Assembly: GCA_040757835.1 (NCBI GenBank)
Contig: JBFLWJ010000004.1
Span: 90,126-154,125, forward strand
Direction: 5' to 3'
Origin: Actinomycetota bacterium
GTDB taxonomy: Bacteria; Actinomycetota; Geothermincolia; Geothermincolales; RBG-13-55-18
Length of the DNA stretch: 64,000 nucleotides
Positions 50,537 to 59,644 of this stretch are shown here, in pieces (within the stretch, counting starts at the first letter, position 1; each line of letters begins with the position of its first letter). A program made the translations under genes and the position numbers. Under the pieces are notes generated by a model. The model saw nothing but the letters and a program-made list of their open reading frames with translations. It made no database searches and was not told where the DNA came from.

Positions 50537-51346
50537 ATGAGAGCTCTGGAACTGGTGGATTATCACATGCACACCGCCCGCTGCGGGCATGCCGTGGGGC
50601 GGCTGGAGGATTACGCCGCGAGGGCGGTTGAACTGGGCCTGCGCGAGATAGGGTTCTCGGACCACCTGCCCCTGCTGCACACAGAGGACCCGACTCTGTC
50701 CATGGCCCTGGACGAACTGCCCCTTTACGTGAGGGAAGTGGATGAGTTGCGTGCCGCCTTCCCCGCCCTCCCCATCCGCCTGGGCATAGAGGTCGACTAC
50801 CTCCCGGAGACCGCGCCGAGATTGCTGGAGCTGTTGGACGCCCACCCTTTCGACTACGTCCTGGGGTCCCTGCATTTCCTGGATGGATGGGCGTTCGACG
50901 ATCCCCGCAACCTGGGCGGCTACGAGGGGCGCGACCTCCTCGCCCTTTGGGAGAGGTACTTCGACCTCCTCGGCGAGGCGGCGGAAAGCCGGCTGTTCGA
51001 TGTCCTCGCCCACCCGGACCTTATCAAGAAGTTCGGGTTCCGCCCCGAGGAGGACGTTCGCCACCTTCATGAGAGGTGCCTTGACCGCATCGCCGCCTGT
51101 GGCGTGGCCGTGGAGGTGAGCACCGCGGGGCTGCGCAAACCGGCGCGGGAGATATACCCGGACGAGGGGTTCCTGCGCGAGTGCCGGGAGCGGGGCATCG
51201 CGGTGACCTTGGGCTCGGACGCCCACCACCCCCGCGAGGTCGGCCAGGACTTCGAGCAGGCCCTCTCGCTGCTACGGCGGGTGGGGTACGAGGAGATCGC
51301 CCTCTTCAACCGACGTGCGAGGGGTACTTTGCGGCTTCCTGCTTGA
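50537..51346 (+). CDS. PHP-domain histidinol-phosphatase-like hydrolase
   Basis: A 269-residue metal-dependent phosphatase. The PHP motifs are DYHMHTARCGHAVG near the start, FSDHLPLL, GIEVDYLPE, GSLHFLDGWAFDDP, DVLAHPDLIKKFG, EVSTAGLRK and the final SDAHHPREVGQ. This is the full set of the HisK-type histidinol-phosphate phosphatase. No other his gene is adjacent, so a different phosphoester is possible. No clear Shine-Dalgarno site precedes the ATG at 50537. Confidence 0.85.
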   Translation: MRALELVDYHMHTARCGHAVGRLEDYAARAVELGLREIGFSDHLPLLHTEDPTLSMALDELPLYVREVDELRAAFPALPIRLGIEVDYLPETAPRLLELLDAHPFDYVLGSLHFLDGWAFDDPRNLGGYEGRDLLALWERYFDLLGEAAESRLFDVLAHPDLIKKFGFRPEEDVRHLHERCLDRIAACGVAVEVSTAGLRKPAREIYPDEGFLRECRERGIAVTLGSDAHHPREVGQDFEQALSLLRRVGYEEIALFNRRARGTLRLPA

Positions 51347-51376
51347 AGTGGGGGCAAGAGGGGTGTGCGGCCGGGC

Positions 51377-51760
51377 CTATCCGCCCGATCCCGCGGAGAG
51401 GACCTCCATGGTTATCCGTTCCACCTGGTCTTTGGTGAAGGGTTTTTCCAGGTAGTCATCGACACCTTCCCGCCTCGCCTGCGCGATGGTCTGCGGAGAT
51501 GAATAGGCGGTCATCAGGATTATCTTGATCCCCGGGTGCTCGCCCTTGATGATGCGCGCCAGCTCGATCCCGTCTATCTTGGGCATACGGATGTCGGCGA
51601 GGATGATATCCGGGGGGTCCTTCTTGACCATTTCGATGGCCTCGGCGCCGTCCTTGGCCTCGTGTACGGAGAACCCCGCCCTCTCCAACCAGCGCGAGAC
51701 GAGGTGGCGGACCCCCTCGTTGTCATCGACTATGAGAAGCTTGGCGTCAATCCCGTTCAT
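51377..51760 (-). CDS. Response regulator receiver protein
   Basis: A 127-residue single-domain receiver. LLIVDDNEG, the phosphorylation Asp in IILADIRMPKIDG, Thr in LMTAYSSP and Lys in DYLEKPFTKDQVE are intact. Its start lies 14 bases inside the end of the kinase gene, so the two are co-translated and form a two-component pair. No output domain follows; the signal probably passes to another protein. Confidence 0.9.
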   Translation of the reverse strand: MNGIDAKLLIVDDNEGVRHLVSRWLERAGFSVHEAKDGAEAIEMVKKDPPDIILADIRMPKIDGIELARIIKGEHPGIKIILMTAYSSPQTIAQARREGVDDYLEKPFTKDQVERITMEVLSAGSGG

Positions 51761-53609
51761 GGCTGACTCCCCGTGTTGGAAGCTTTAGGATGAAGGTGGT
51801 TCCCAGGTCCTGCTGAGAGCGTACATCTATGTCGCCGCCGATGTCTAGAAGGATTTTCTGCACGATGGACAGGCCGAGGCCGGTGCCCCCGTCCTTGGTG
51901 GTGAAGAAGGGCTCGAAAACGGAGGGCATGATCTCGGGTTTTATGCCCCTCCCGGTGTCCTCCACGCGCATCTCCACGAACCCGTTGCCCGTGTAATGAG
52001 CGCGCACGGTGATCATGCCTCCCTGGGGCATGGCCTGCATGGAGTTCTCCAGAAGATTGAAGAGGATATGCCGCATGTTGTCCCGGCTCAGCATCACCGG
52101 CGGCAGGCCTTCCTCGAAATCCCGCAGTATCTTCACGTTGTCCTGCTCGTGGGTGCGCTGGAAGTCGGTTATCAGCTCGGGGATACTCGTCTGCAGCACC
52201 AGCGCCGCCTCCTCGCCAACGGGGAAGGGGGACTTGCTGAAGGTCAGCATGCCCGATATCCACTGATTACTCAGGATGGCCTCGTGCTGGATCATGGTCA
52301 GGAGGTGTTTTCGGTCGGGGTCACTCTCATCATCCACGAGTTCGTCGGCCAGCCCGATGATGGCGAAGAGCGGGTTCTTCACCTCGTGCGCGATCTTGGC
52401 GGCCATCTGTCCCAGTATGGAGAGGTGGTCCTGCTGCCGCAGCCTCCCCTCCATCTCCTTCATCGCCGAGATGTCCATGAAGACGATGGCGGCGCCCATG
52501 CGCTCCCCATTCGAGCGGTGGAGGGGAAAAGCGTTGAAGTTGATGGTGACCTTCCTGCTCTCCGGCCCGGTGATGGTCATCTCGTGGCGGCGGAACACGC
52601 GGTCCTCCTCCATGCTCAAGCGCAAGACGGGCTTGAGGAAGGAGAGGGAACGGAACTTCTCCACCTCCTCCACCATGTCCTCGTAATTGACCCCGATGAC
52701 CTCCTTGGCCGCTATGCCCAGGATGGAGGACGCTTCGTTATTGAAGTAGATGGTGTCACCCTCGTTGTTTATGACCATGACCCCGGCGAGCATCTCCTGG
52801 ATGAAATGCTCGGTATATTCCTGCGTGTCCGACAGCCATTCCAGGGTCTTCTGGCTCTGCTGGTAGAGGTCCACGTTGATCATGGCCACGGCCAGCTCGT
52901 GGCAGAGGCTGGAGAGCAACATGATCTCGTCTGACTTGTATTCGTGTTCCTCGAAGGAGGCGGTGACCGCTATCCCCACCATCTGCCCCTTGGCTTTGAG
53001 CGGCATGATTATCTGAGACCGCGGGCTCTTCCCCTCAGTGTAGGTGTCCCCCGCCTTGGGGTCCTCCGGCAGGTTCTTGCGGATGACCATCTGGCCGTTC
53101 TGGAAGGCCTTGCCAACCGCGCCCTGTCCCACCTGGATCTTGAGGCCGCGCACCGCTTTCTCCTGGAAGCCGCGGTGCGACAGCACCTGCAGGTAGTTGA
53201 GGTTCTCGTCCGGCACCAGGACCACGCCGATGCCGGAATTGGTAAGGGTAAGCATCACCCCCAGGATGTTGGCCACCAGTTCCTCCAGGTCGAGGGTGGA
53301 GGAGACCGCGCTTACCGCATCGGCCAGGATACCGAACCGGAGGTTGAGGTCGGTTATCTCGTCTATATATCCCTTGTTCTGCTCACGGAAATGCCACCAC
53401 TCCAGGGTCAGGTAGATCCCCAGGGCGACCAGGCAGGCGCCCAGTATGCACTCCACGATAATGCTGAGGGGAGAGGAGAGCACCAGGGAGACGGCTATCA
53501 TGCCTCCCACCAGTATGGCGATGGTGACGGCCAGCGAGACGAGATAACCGATGGGCTTGCGCGACATCTTCTCCCCGGCGTCGTGATCGGTCCCCCGCTT
53601 TTCTTTCAT
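51747..53609 (-). CDS. GAF-PAS sensor histidine kinase
   Basis: A 620-residue kinase. Two N-terminal transmembrane helices (~22-45 and ~50-70) are followed by GAF (~90-255, GVVLVPDENLNYLQVLS), PAS (~275-395, GVMVINNEGDTIYFNNEASSILG) and kinase (~400-620) domains. The His-box is KIAHEVKNPLFAIIG, the N-box NLLENSMQAM, and the G-boxes are DTGRGIK and GGTGLGLSI. The NtrB-like H-box and lack of HAMP place it in the soluble-sensing, membrane-anchored class. Paired with the receiver protein just downstream. Confidence 0.9.
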   Translation of the reverse strand: MKEKRGTDHDAGEKMSRKPIGYLVSLAVTIAILVGGMIAVSLVLSSPLSIIVECILGACLVALGIYLTLEWWHFREQNKGYIDEITDLNLRFGILADAVSAVSSTLDLEELVANILGVMLTLTNSGIGVVLVPDENLNYLQVLSHRGFQEKAVRGLKIQVGQGAVGKAFQNGQMVIRKNLPEDPKAGDTYTEGKSPRSQIIMPLKAKGQMVGIAVTASFEEHEYKSDEIMLLSSLCHELAVAMINVDLYQQSQKTLEWLSDTQEYTEHFIQEMLAGVMVINNEGDTIYFNNEASSILGIAAKEVIGVNYEDMVEEVEKFRSLSFLKPVLRLSMEEDRVFRRHEMTITGPESRKVTINFNAFPLHRSNGERMGAAIVFMDISAMKEMEGRLRQQDHLSILGQMAAKIAHEVKNPLFAIIGLADELVDDESDPDRKHLLTMIQHEAILSNQWISGMLTFSKSPFPVGEEAALVLQTSIPELITDFQRTHEQDNVKILRDFEEGLPPVMLSRDNMRHILFNLLENSMQAMPQGGMITVRAHYTGNGFVEMRVEDTGRGIKPEIMPSVFEPFFTTKDGGTGLGLSIVQKILLDIGGDIDVRSQQDLGTTFILKLPTRGVSHERD

Positions 53610-54090
53610 GGCAAACCTCTATAGGAGAGCCCGCCAGCCGGGCTCTCCAGCCGTCCCATCTATTCCCTACTCCCTCTTTATCGGCAGGAAAACCACGCCT
53701 TTTAGCGGTTTATCCGACCCACTGGACATGGGATGGATAACCCAAAGCCCAGCAGATAAAAACGGTTCTGAAAAAGCGAGGAGCCCGATAAGTGAATACA
53801 TGACCAAGAAAAGTGCATATTCACGATGGAACAGCGCGTCTCGAGGAACGCCCCCGCGTGGGAAATGGCCATGGCAACATAAATCCGATCCGGGTTTCGT
53901 CAACGAAAACGAACCCGGACGTCGCGGTGCCCGGGCAGAAACGTCAGCGCTGCCACCCTCGCTCCGTTACCCGCTGTTCTGGCGCACATGGCTGCGTGGA
54001 TTGCGTCGCGTAAGCGACAGCGGCACCCGCAGGGTGGCGCGGCGGTGCCTGCGCCTTACTGTTTCCGGATGTTAAGGTCTGAGCCCGGAC
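53610..54090. other. Intergenic region with hairpin-forming sequence
   Basis: 480 bp lie between the kinase gene and the chelatase gene. No convincing ORF was found. TCCGGGTT/AACCCGGA (8 bp) can pair around ~53888-53920, alternating with TTTCGT/ACGAAA. GTCGC-GTAA-GCGAC near 54004-54018 is a GNRA-tetraloop hairpin. No cobalamin riboswitch core was recognised in it. Confidence 0.4.
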
Positions 54091-56091
54091 TCAGAGATGC
54101 CTGTTCAAATGGTCCAGCATGTCCTCGGGCTGCAGGCCGGCCAGGTGATGGTATTCCGCACCCATGGCGTCCGCGATGCGGCGGGCATGCGAGGGCACCG
54201 TGCGCCCCGCCTTGTTGCGGGACGCCCCCGGGGAGGTGTCGAAGACCAGGCAGGGAAGGTTCTGCGCGTGGATCTTCTCCGCGAGCTCCAGGCTCTCGCG
54301 CAGCGGGTTGTCGGAAGCGTAGCCGACATTGCCGTGCCCGTCCGTGATCAGTACCAGCAGCGGCCCTATGTCCGGGTCCCGCCTCAGCTCCCGCCTTGCC
54401 ACCAGAAGTCCCATGGCCAGGCCGTGGTTGAGGGGGGTCGCCCCGCCCGTGGTCAGGTCCTTGATGCGCAGGTTCGCCAGTTGGACGCTGGAGGTCGGAT
54501 TGAGGACGAGCTGGGCGCCCTCGTCTCGGAAGGATATCAGGCCGACGCGGTCACGCTTCTGGTAAGCGTCCACGAGCAACTGGGTCACCACCTTCTTGGT
54601 GGTCTCGATGCGCTCCTGGCAGCCCATGGATGCACTTGCATCCAGGATGAAGAGGATGAGGTTACCGACCTTCCGCCTTTTGATGGAGGCGCGCAGGTCC
54701 TCCTTGCGGACGCCCCACGGCTGGTCGCTCCCCGCCGTCCTGGCGGCGGCGGCACGCAGGGTCGGGCCGGTGGCCAGGTTGCCGGAGTTGACCTCCTCGT
54801 CGGGGCGCGGAAGGCGGTACCCGACCTTGCGCCCTTCCCCCGTCTCCGTGATCGCGCTGCTCCTGCTGCCGTTAGCCCTGCGGTTCACCCTGGTCTCCAG
54901 TCCCTGCAGTGGCGGCGTCTCGATCTCCCGGCTGGAAACCGCCGCACACCTCTCTTCAGGTGGGGCGGCAGGTCGGCTCTCCTCCGCCACGTTTCCCGCC
55001 AGGGGCGCCGCCGCATTCATGGCCGGCCGGTTGTCCTGCAGGGGGATATCGATCAACCTGCCCTTGCGCTCAATGATGCGCTCCAGGCGTTCCATGCCCT
55101 TGAACTGGTCGTCGAAGGGCGTTCTTCTGAGCCGGTGCACCAGGGCCATCTCCGCGGCCTCGCGGATGTGGTCGTCGTCGATGTCCTTCTTGCCCTGCAG
55201 CGCGGCCAGGGCCCGGGCCGCCTGGCAGGTGGCGATGTCGGCGCGGTGTCCGCACACCTCCAGTTCCACGGCGATGCGGGCCACCAGTTCCATGATGGCA
55301 TCGGACAGCTCGATCTCCGGCAGCATCCGCCGCGCGCGCAGCACCTCGCCGCGTAATGTCTCCTGCATGGCGTCGAAGGAAGCGCGGAAGAGCCTGGGGT
55401 CGGCGAGGAAGCGCTGGCGGCGGCGTATCACCTCGATGCGGTCTTCGCTGGCCTTCTCGCCCTGTACCTCCACGCACAGGCCGAAGCGGTCCTCGAGCTG
55501 GGGGCGCAGCTCGCCCTCCTCGGGGTTCATGGTGCCGATCATGATGAACGAGGAGGGGTGGGAGAACGAGACCCCCTCGCGCTCCACCACGTTGACCCCC
55601 ATTGCCGCGGCGTCCAGCAGGATGTCTACGATATGGTCGTCGAGGAGGTTGACCTCATCGACGTAGAGCAGCGAGCGGTTGGCGTCGGCGAGTATGCCCG
55701 CCTCGAAATCCTTCACCCCTTCCCTTACCGCCTTTTCCAGGTCAAGGGACCCGACTACACGGTCCTCGCTGGCGTTCAGGGGAAGAGTCACGAAGCGCAT
55801 GGGCCTGGTGAGGACGGGTAGCGGCTGTCCCGCCTCCCAGCTCGCGCGGCACGTTTCACACATCTCTTCCGGGTTGTGGGGATCGCAGGAGAAGGTACAC
55901 CCGGCTACGGTATCGATCTCCGGGAGCAGGTCCGCCAGGGCGCGTGCGGCGGTGGACTTTCCCGTGCCCCGCTCGCCCTTGATCAGCAGTCCGCCGATGC
56001 CGGGGTCGACGGCGTTGATGAGCAGCGCCCGTTTCATTTTCGCCTGCCCCACGATGGCAGAGAACGGATAGAGGAAAAAGCCCTGTTTCAT
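54091..56091 (-). CDS. Magnesium/cobalt chelatase-like protein, fused AAA+ and vWA subunits (ChlI-ChlD)
   Basis: A 666-residue protein. The AAA+ half (~1-335) has Walker [11 protein letters not shown], Walker [13 protein letters not shown] and [21 protein letters not shown] cysteine-containing insertion ([18 protein letters not shown]) is typical of this subgroup. A Pro/Arg/Gly-rich linker (~355-470) joins to a vWA domain (~475-666) with the MIDAS motif DASASMG and [15 protein letters not shown]. It powers metal insertion into a tetrapyrrole. The large CobN/ChlH-type subunit is not in the window. Cobalt insertion would fit the corrinoid enzymes elsewhere in the window (inference). Confidence 0.85.
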   Translation of the reverse strand: MKQGFFLYPFSAIVGQAKMKRALLINAVDPGIGGLLIKGERGTGKSTAARALADLLPEIDTVAGCTFSCDPHNPEEMCETCRASWEAGQPLPVLTRPMRFVTLPLNASEDRVVGSLDLEKAVREGVKDFEAGILADANRSLLYVDEVNLLDDHIVDILLDAAAMGVNVVEREGVSFSHPSSFIMIGTMNPEEGELRPQLEDRFGLCVEVQGEKASEDRIEVIRRRQRFLADPRLFRASFDAMQETLRGEVLRARRMLPEIELSDAIMELVARIAVELEVCGHRADIATCQAARALAALQGKKDIDDDHIREAAEMALVHRLRRTPFDDQFKGMERLERIIERKGRLIDIPLQDNRPAMNAAAPLAGNVAEESRPAAPPEERCAAVSSREIETPPLQGLETRVNRRANGSRSSAITETGEGRKVGYRLPRPDEEVNSGNLATGPTLRAAAARTAGSDQPWGVRKEDLRASIKRRKVGNLILFILDASASMGCQERIETTKKVVTQLLVDAYQKRDRVGLISFRDEGAQLVLNPTSSVQLANLRIKDLTTGGATPLNHGLAMGLLVARRELRRDPDIGPLLVLITDGHGNVGYASDNPLRESLELAEKIHAQNLPCLVFDTSPGASRNKAGRTVPSHARRIADAMGAEYHHLAGLQPEDMLDHLNRHL

Positions 56092-56118
56092 ACAGCCGCC
56101 CTTCCGTCTTTTTAATAC

Positions 56119-56172
56119 AATATATAGTAATTTTTTCAGCTAATCAACACCATATATAGTCATTTAAATGAC
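56119..56172. promoter_or_regulatory. Chelatase promoter with direct repeats and palindrome
   Basis: Leftward: TTGATT (56147-56142), 17 bp, TATATT (56124-56119). ATATATAGT followed by AATT or CATT occurs twice in the region, at ~56121 and ~56152, and a perfect 14-bp palindrome GTCATTTAAATGAC lies at 56159-56172. The AT-rich block stands out from its surroundings and looks like a regulator-binding region shared by the divergent STAS gene. Confidence 0.6.
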
Positions 56173-56237
56173 GGCGAGGTTGTGCCGATACCTTCATTGT
56201 CGCAGTTAATCCAGGTGCTCGGAGAGGAGGTAGGTTC

Positions 56238-56582
56238 ATGGAGATAGCGGTGTCACGTGCCGGAGACATGCAGGAGATCGCCGTCGTGAAAGTATCGGGG
56301 GTGGTCGACTCCGAAACGGTGGAGCTGTTCGGAGAGACCGTCGAGGGGGTCTTCAAGGAGAACTGCTACAACATCATCCTGGATATCGATGGACTGACCT
56401 ACATCAACACCGCGGGATTGAGCATCATCGCCGACGCCTACAAAAAATCGAGCCAGAACAAAGGGGGGCTGAAGATCCTGAGGGCTGGCGACGCCATCAA
56501 GGAACTCCTCGACGTGGTGAGATTCACCAAGATCATCGGCATCTACGAGAACGAAGAGGAGGCCATCGGGAGCTTCAGGTGA
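56238..56582 (+). CDS. STAS-domain anti-anti-sigma factor-like protein
   Basis: A 114-residue STAS protein. The phosphorylation region reads LTYINTAGLSII, where SpoIIAA/RsbV proteins have DSSG; Asn-Thr takes the place of Asp-Ser, so Thr may be the phospho-acceptor. AVVKVSGVVDSETVELF is the N-terminal beta part. GGAGAGGAGG precedes the ATG. Its last four bases overlap the GTG of the PP2C gene (GTGA), so it is probably the direct substrate or partner of that phosphatase. Confidence 0.85.
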   Translation: MEIAVSRAGDMQEIAVVKVSGVVDSETVELFGETVEGVFKENCYNIILDIDGLTYINTAGLSIIADAYKKSSQNKGGLKILRAGDAIKELLDVVRFTKIIGIYENEEEAIGSFR

Positions 56583-58342
56583 GCACCGATATGTTAGACG
56601 GGTTGCAGGGAGAAGCGAGGAATCCATCACAAGGAGCCATACCTAACGGAGACCTCTTCCGTATAGGTCGCATGCTGGCCACCACCCTCAGCCTGACCAC
56701 GCGCCTTGACCGTGTCGTGGAGCAGGCCATAGAGCTGCTAGAGGCGGACCGCGGGAGCATCATGCTCGTTGACGATGAATCCCGTGAGCTCGTGGTCAGG
56801 GCTTCCCGCGGCCTGGATTCGGCGCTCGATTTCCGCGTGCCCATGGGCGAGGGCATCGCGGGATGGGTGGCCTCCCGCGGTGAACCCCTGGTGCTGCAGG
56901 ACGTGGTCTCGGACCGCCGTTTCGTGGGCACCGATCCCAGCATCAAGAGCGCGCTGGCGGTGCCCCTGCGCGCGGACGGGAGGGTCATCGGGGTCCTCAA
57001 CATCTCCAACACCGCCCGCAAGCGCCGCTTCAACCACTCCGACCTTGACCACCTGAGTTCTTTCGCGGACATGGCGGCGGTGGCCATCGAGAACGCACGG
57101 CTCTACCAGGCGCTCCGTAAGGACCAGGAGCACCTGGAGAAAGAGTTGCTCATGGCCAGCCGCATCCAGCGCTCCATCATCTCCACCCACGTGCCGTGTG
57201 CGTCCATGCGCATGGTGTCCCGGTTGATGCCGGCATCCGCGGTTGGCGGAGACTTCTTCAGCGTCATCCCGCTGGACCGCGATTCGCGCTTCTGCTTCTA
57301 CTGCTCGTCCGAGACGCAGGACCGCTGCCAGAGGCTGCGCACCCAGTTCTGCCCCAACAAGTTCGGCGTGATGATCGGAGACGTGGCCAACAAGGGCATG
57401 CCGGCGGCGCTGATCATGTCCGTGCTGACCACCATACTCTACGAGGTGGGAAGGCACCATATCTCGCCCCGCACCATACTGGGGGAGGCCAACGCCGCCT
57501 TCCGGCGTTTCTTCAACGAGTCGCAGTACGGCTTCGCGACCCTCTTCTATGCCTTCTACGACAACAGCGATAACACCCTCACCTACGTGAAGGCGGGGCA
57601 CGAGCCGCCCCTGCTGCTGCGCGGGAAGGGCGGCGAGTTCGACTACCTCGAGGGGGAGGGGTTTCCCATCGGGCTCATGGAGGACGGCAAGTACCAGGAG
57701 AAGACGGTGAAACTGGAGCGTGGAGACCGCATACTCCTCTATACCGACGGCCTTACGGGAGCCCTCAACACCAAGGGGGAAGTGCTGGGCAGGAAGAGAC
57801 TGGTGGAGCTGGTGAGGTCCCTTGCCGGGCAGGACATAGAGGCCTTCATCGACGCCCTGGCCGATGAGATCATGCTCTTCTCCGGCGATGCCCCCCAACC
57901 GGACGATATCGCCGTGATGGTCCTGGAGCTGGAAGACCTGTACGACCTGACCATGACCGTGGGGACCGACGTGCTGCAGATCCGTTACGTCATCAACAGC
58001 GTGCTGGAGACGCTGCAGGGGTTCGAGGGCCTGAAGGACCCTATCACCCTGCGCCTGTGCCTGGAGGAGCTGCTGCATAACGCCATGGAGCACGGCAACC
58101 GCTGCGATGTCTCGAAGAAGGTATATATCACGGTCAAGTCCGAACCACTGCGCGCCACCATCCGCGTCCGCGACGAGGGCGAGGGGTTCGATTTCGCCCG
58201 CATCATGGATTCCGGCGGCGAAGTGCCGGATGTCCTCTCGGAGCGGGGGCGCGGACTGCTCATCGTGCGGCACTACTCCGATGAGCTGCGCTTTAACCGG
58301 GAAGGAAACGAGGCGACACTGGTCTTCAGCGTCGACCGCTGA
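56579..58342 (+). CDS. GAF-PP2C(SpoIIE)-HATPase switch protein with four-cysteine insertion
   Basis: A 587-residue protein. GAF (~35-175) is followed by a coiled linker, a SpoIIE/RsbU PP2C phosphatase (~190-455) and an RsbW-like ATPase domain (~470-587, EELLHNAMEHGN and SERGRGLLIVRHYSDEL). Within the phosphatase, between GGDFFSVIPL and GVMIGDVANKG, an insertion carries C239, C242, C250 and C258 (C-x2-C-x7-C-x7-C), which could hold zinc or an Fe-S cluster. Kinase and phosphatase for a STAS protein are thus in one chain, the STAS partner being the overlapping gene upstream. GTG 56579 fits the overlap; ATG 56591 is the alternative. Confidence 0.9.
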   Translation: MSTDMLDGLQGEARNPSQGAIPNGDLFRIGRMLATTLSLTTRLDRVVEQAIELLEADRGSIMLVDDESRELVVRASRGLDSALDFRVPMGEGIAGWVASRGEPLVLQDVVSDRRFVGTDPSIKSALAVPLRADGRVIGVLNISNTARKRRFNHSDLDHLSSFADMAAVAIENARLYQALRKDQEHLEKELLMASRIQRSIISTHVPCASMRMVSRLMPASAVGGDFFSVIPLDRDSRFCFYCSSETQDRCQRLRTQFCPNKFGVMIGDVANKGMPAALIMSVLTTILYEVGRHHISPRTILGEANAAFRRFFNESQYGFATLFYAFYDNSDNTLTYVKAGHEPPLLLRGKGGEFDYLEGEGFPIGLMEDGKYQEKTVKLERGDRILLYTDGLTGALNTKGEVLGRKRLVELVRSLAGQDIEAFIDALADEIMLFSGDAPQPDDIAVMVLELEDLYDLTMTVGTDVLQIRYVINSVLETLQGFEGLKDPITLRLCLEELLHNAMEHGNRCDVSKKVYITVKSEPLRATIRVRDEGEGFDFARIMDSGGEVPDVLSERGRGLLIVRHYSDELRFNREGNEATLVFSVDR

Positions 58343-58460
58343 GGCCGGACCGGCTCTTCATGTGGCCAGGCGGGCCCGGGCCAGGCCCCAGCGCATAGCC
58401 GGAGATAGGGTGGAACAAAACGCCACATGCCCCGTCCAAGCAACCAAAACCAAAAAGGGT

Positions 58461-58477
58461 ATGCTATCATTTAGCAT
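58461..58477. promoter_or_regulatory. Inverted repeat upstream of the NlpC/P60 gene
   Basis: ATGCTA-N5-TAGCAT (58461-58477) stands in an AT-rich stretch about 80 bp before the hydrolase start. It is a possible operator; no regulator is known. Confidence 0.4.
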
Positions 58478-58557
58478 GAATTATCCGTTATGAGGATAGT
58501 TTCCCGGTGTGGGCCGGGGACTTGGCCCGGGCCCGGGGACCATATATGGAGGCGGTT

Positions 58558-59586
58558 ATGGCCAGGAAGACGGTAGCGGCGGCGTTGAGCGCCATGCTCA
58601 TCGCGATGCTGCTCATGATGAGCGGGTCGGTGTATGCCGATCCCGTGCAGGACAAGAAGAGCGAACTGGACAGGATAAAGAGCGAGGTCCAGAGGATAGA
58701 CGCCCAGCTGGAGGCGGTGACGGAGCAGTACAACCTGACCAGCCTCCGGGTGGAGCAGGCCCGGGACCGCATCGCCGCCAAGGAGCAGCAACTGGCCGAG
58801 CTCAACGCCGAGCTGGAGCAGAGAAAGGACATCCTGGGGGATCGCCTGCGGGAGATCTACAAGTCCGGCAACGCGGACATATTAGAGGTCATCACCGAGT
58901 GCAAGAGCGTCGACGATCTGTACACCAACCTCGACCGCGCCCAGCGCATCGGCGGCGGCGACGTGGATATCATCGCTTCGGTGCTGGCCTCGCGCGAGGA
59001 GATCGAGGCCGCCAAGGCCGGGATAGAGGCCGAGAAGGCCGAACTGGACGCGGCGGTATCTCAACTGGCCGCCCAGAAGAACCAGATCGAGGCCGACCTG
59101 GCGCGCAGGCAGAGCGTGATGAGCGGGGTCGAGGCCGAGGTAAACGCCCTCATCGCCCAGGAGGCGAACCAGGCCGTCGCCACCCCCAGGCAGAACCGGG
59201 TGACCACCCCCCGTACTCCCCCTCCTCCCCCGCCGCCGTACGCCTCGGCCGTGGTGCAGGTGGCCTACGCGCAGCTGGGGAAGCCTTACCAGTACGCGGG
59301 CTCGGGGCCGAACGTCTTCGACTGCTCGGGGCTGGTCATGTACTGTTACGCCCAGGTGGGGGTCAGCCTGCCGCACAGTTCGTACATGCAGGCGCGCTGC
59401 GGGACCCCGGTCTCGTACGCGGACCTGCAGCAGGGCGACCTGGTCTTCTTCCACGGTTACGGGCACGTAGGCATGTACATCGGCGGCGGTCAGTATATCC
59501 ACGCTCCCCAGACCGGGGACGTGGTGCGCATCGCCAACCTGGGAGTGCGCAGAGATTTCTGCGGCGCGGTCCGTATAAACTACTGA
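58558..59586 (+). CDS. Secreted NlpC/P60 cell-wall hydrolase with coiled-coil
   Basis: A 342-residue protein. The signal peptide is MARKTVAAALSAMLIAMLLMMSGSVYA followed by DPV. A long coiled coil (~30-205) resembles PcsB/RipA-type regulators of peptidoglycan hydrolases. A Pro-rich linker (TPPPPPPPY) leads to NlpC/P60 (~225-342) with catalytic Cys in NVFDCSGLVMY, His in GYGHVGMYIGGG and a third polar residue His in YIHAPQTG. It cuts peptidoglycan stem peptides, probably at division. ATG 58558 follows GGAGG by five bases. Its presence points to a Gram-positive-type wall. Confidence 0.9.
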   Translation: MARKTVAAALSAMLIAMLLMMSGSVYADPVQDKKSELDRIKSEVQRIDAQLEAVTEQYNLTSLRVEQARDRIAAKEQQLAELNAELEQRKDILGDRLREIYKSGNADILEVITECKSVDDLYTNLDRAQRIGGGDVDIIASVLASREEIEAAKAGIEAEKAELDAAVSQLAAQKNQIEADLARRQSVMSGVEAEVNALIAQEANQAVATPRQNRVTTPRTPPPPPPPYASAVVQVAYAQLGKPYQYAGSGPNVFDCSGLVMYCYAQVGVSLPHSSYMQARCGTPVSYADLQQGDLVFFHGYGHVGMYIGGGQYIHAPQTGDVVRIANLGVRRDFCGAVRINY

Positions 59587-59644
59587 ACGGAGGCTTGAGG
59601 CGACAAGCCTCAGACAGGCCGCCAGCGGCCACCGGGGGTCCGAC

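Noticed and set aside
56738..58273. Leftward 511-residue open frame opposite the PP2C protein
   Set aside because: It has the composition of an antisense shadow, and the rightward frame has complete GAF, PP2C and ATPase motifs.
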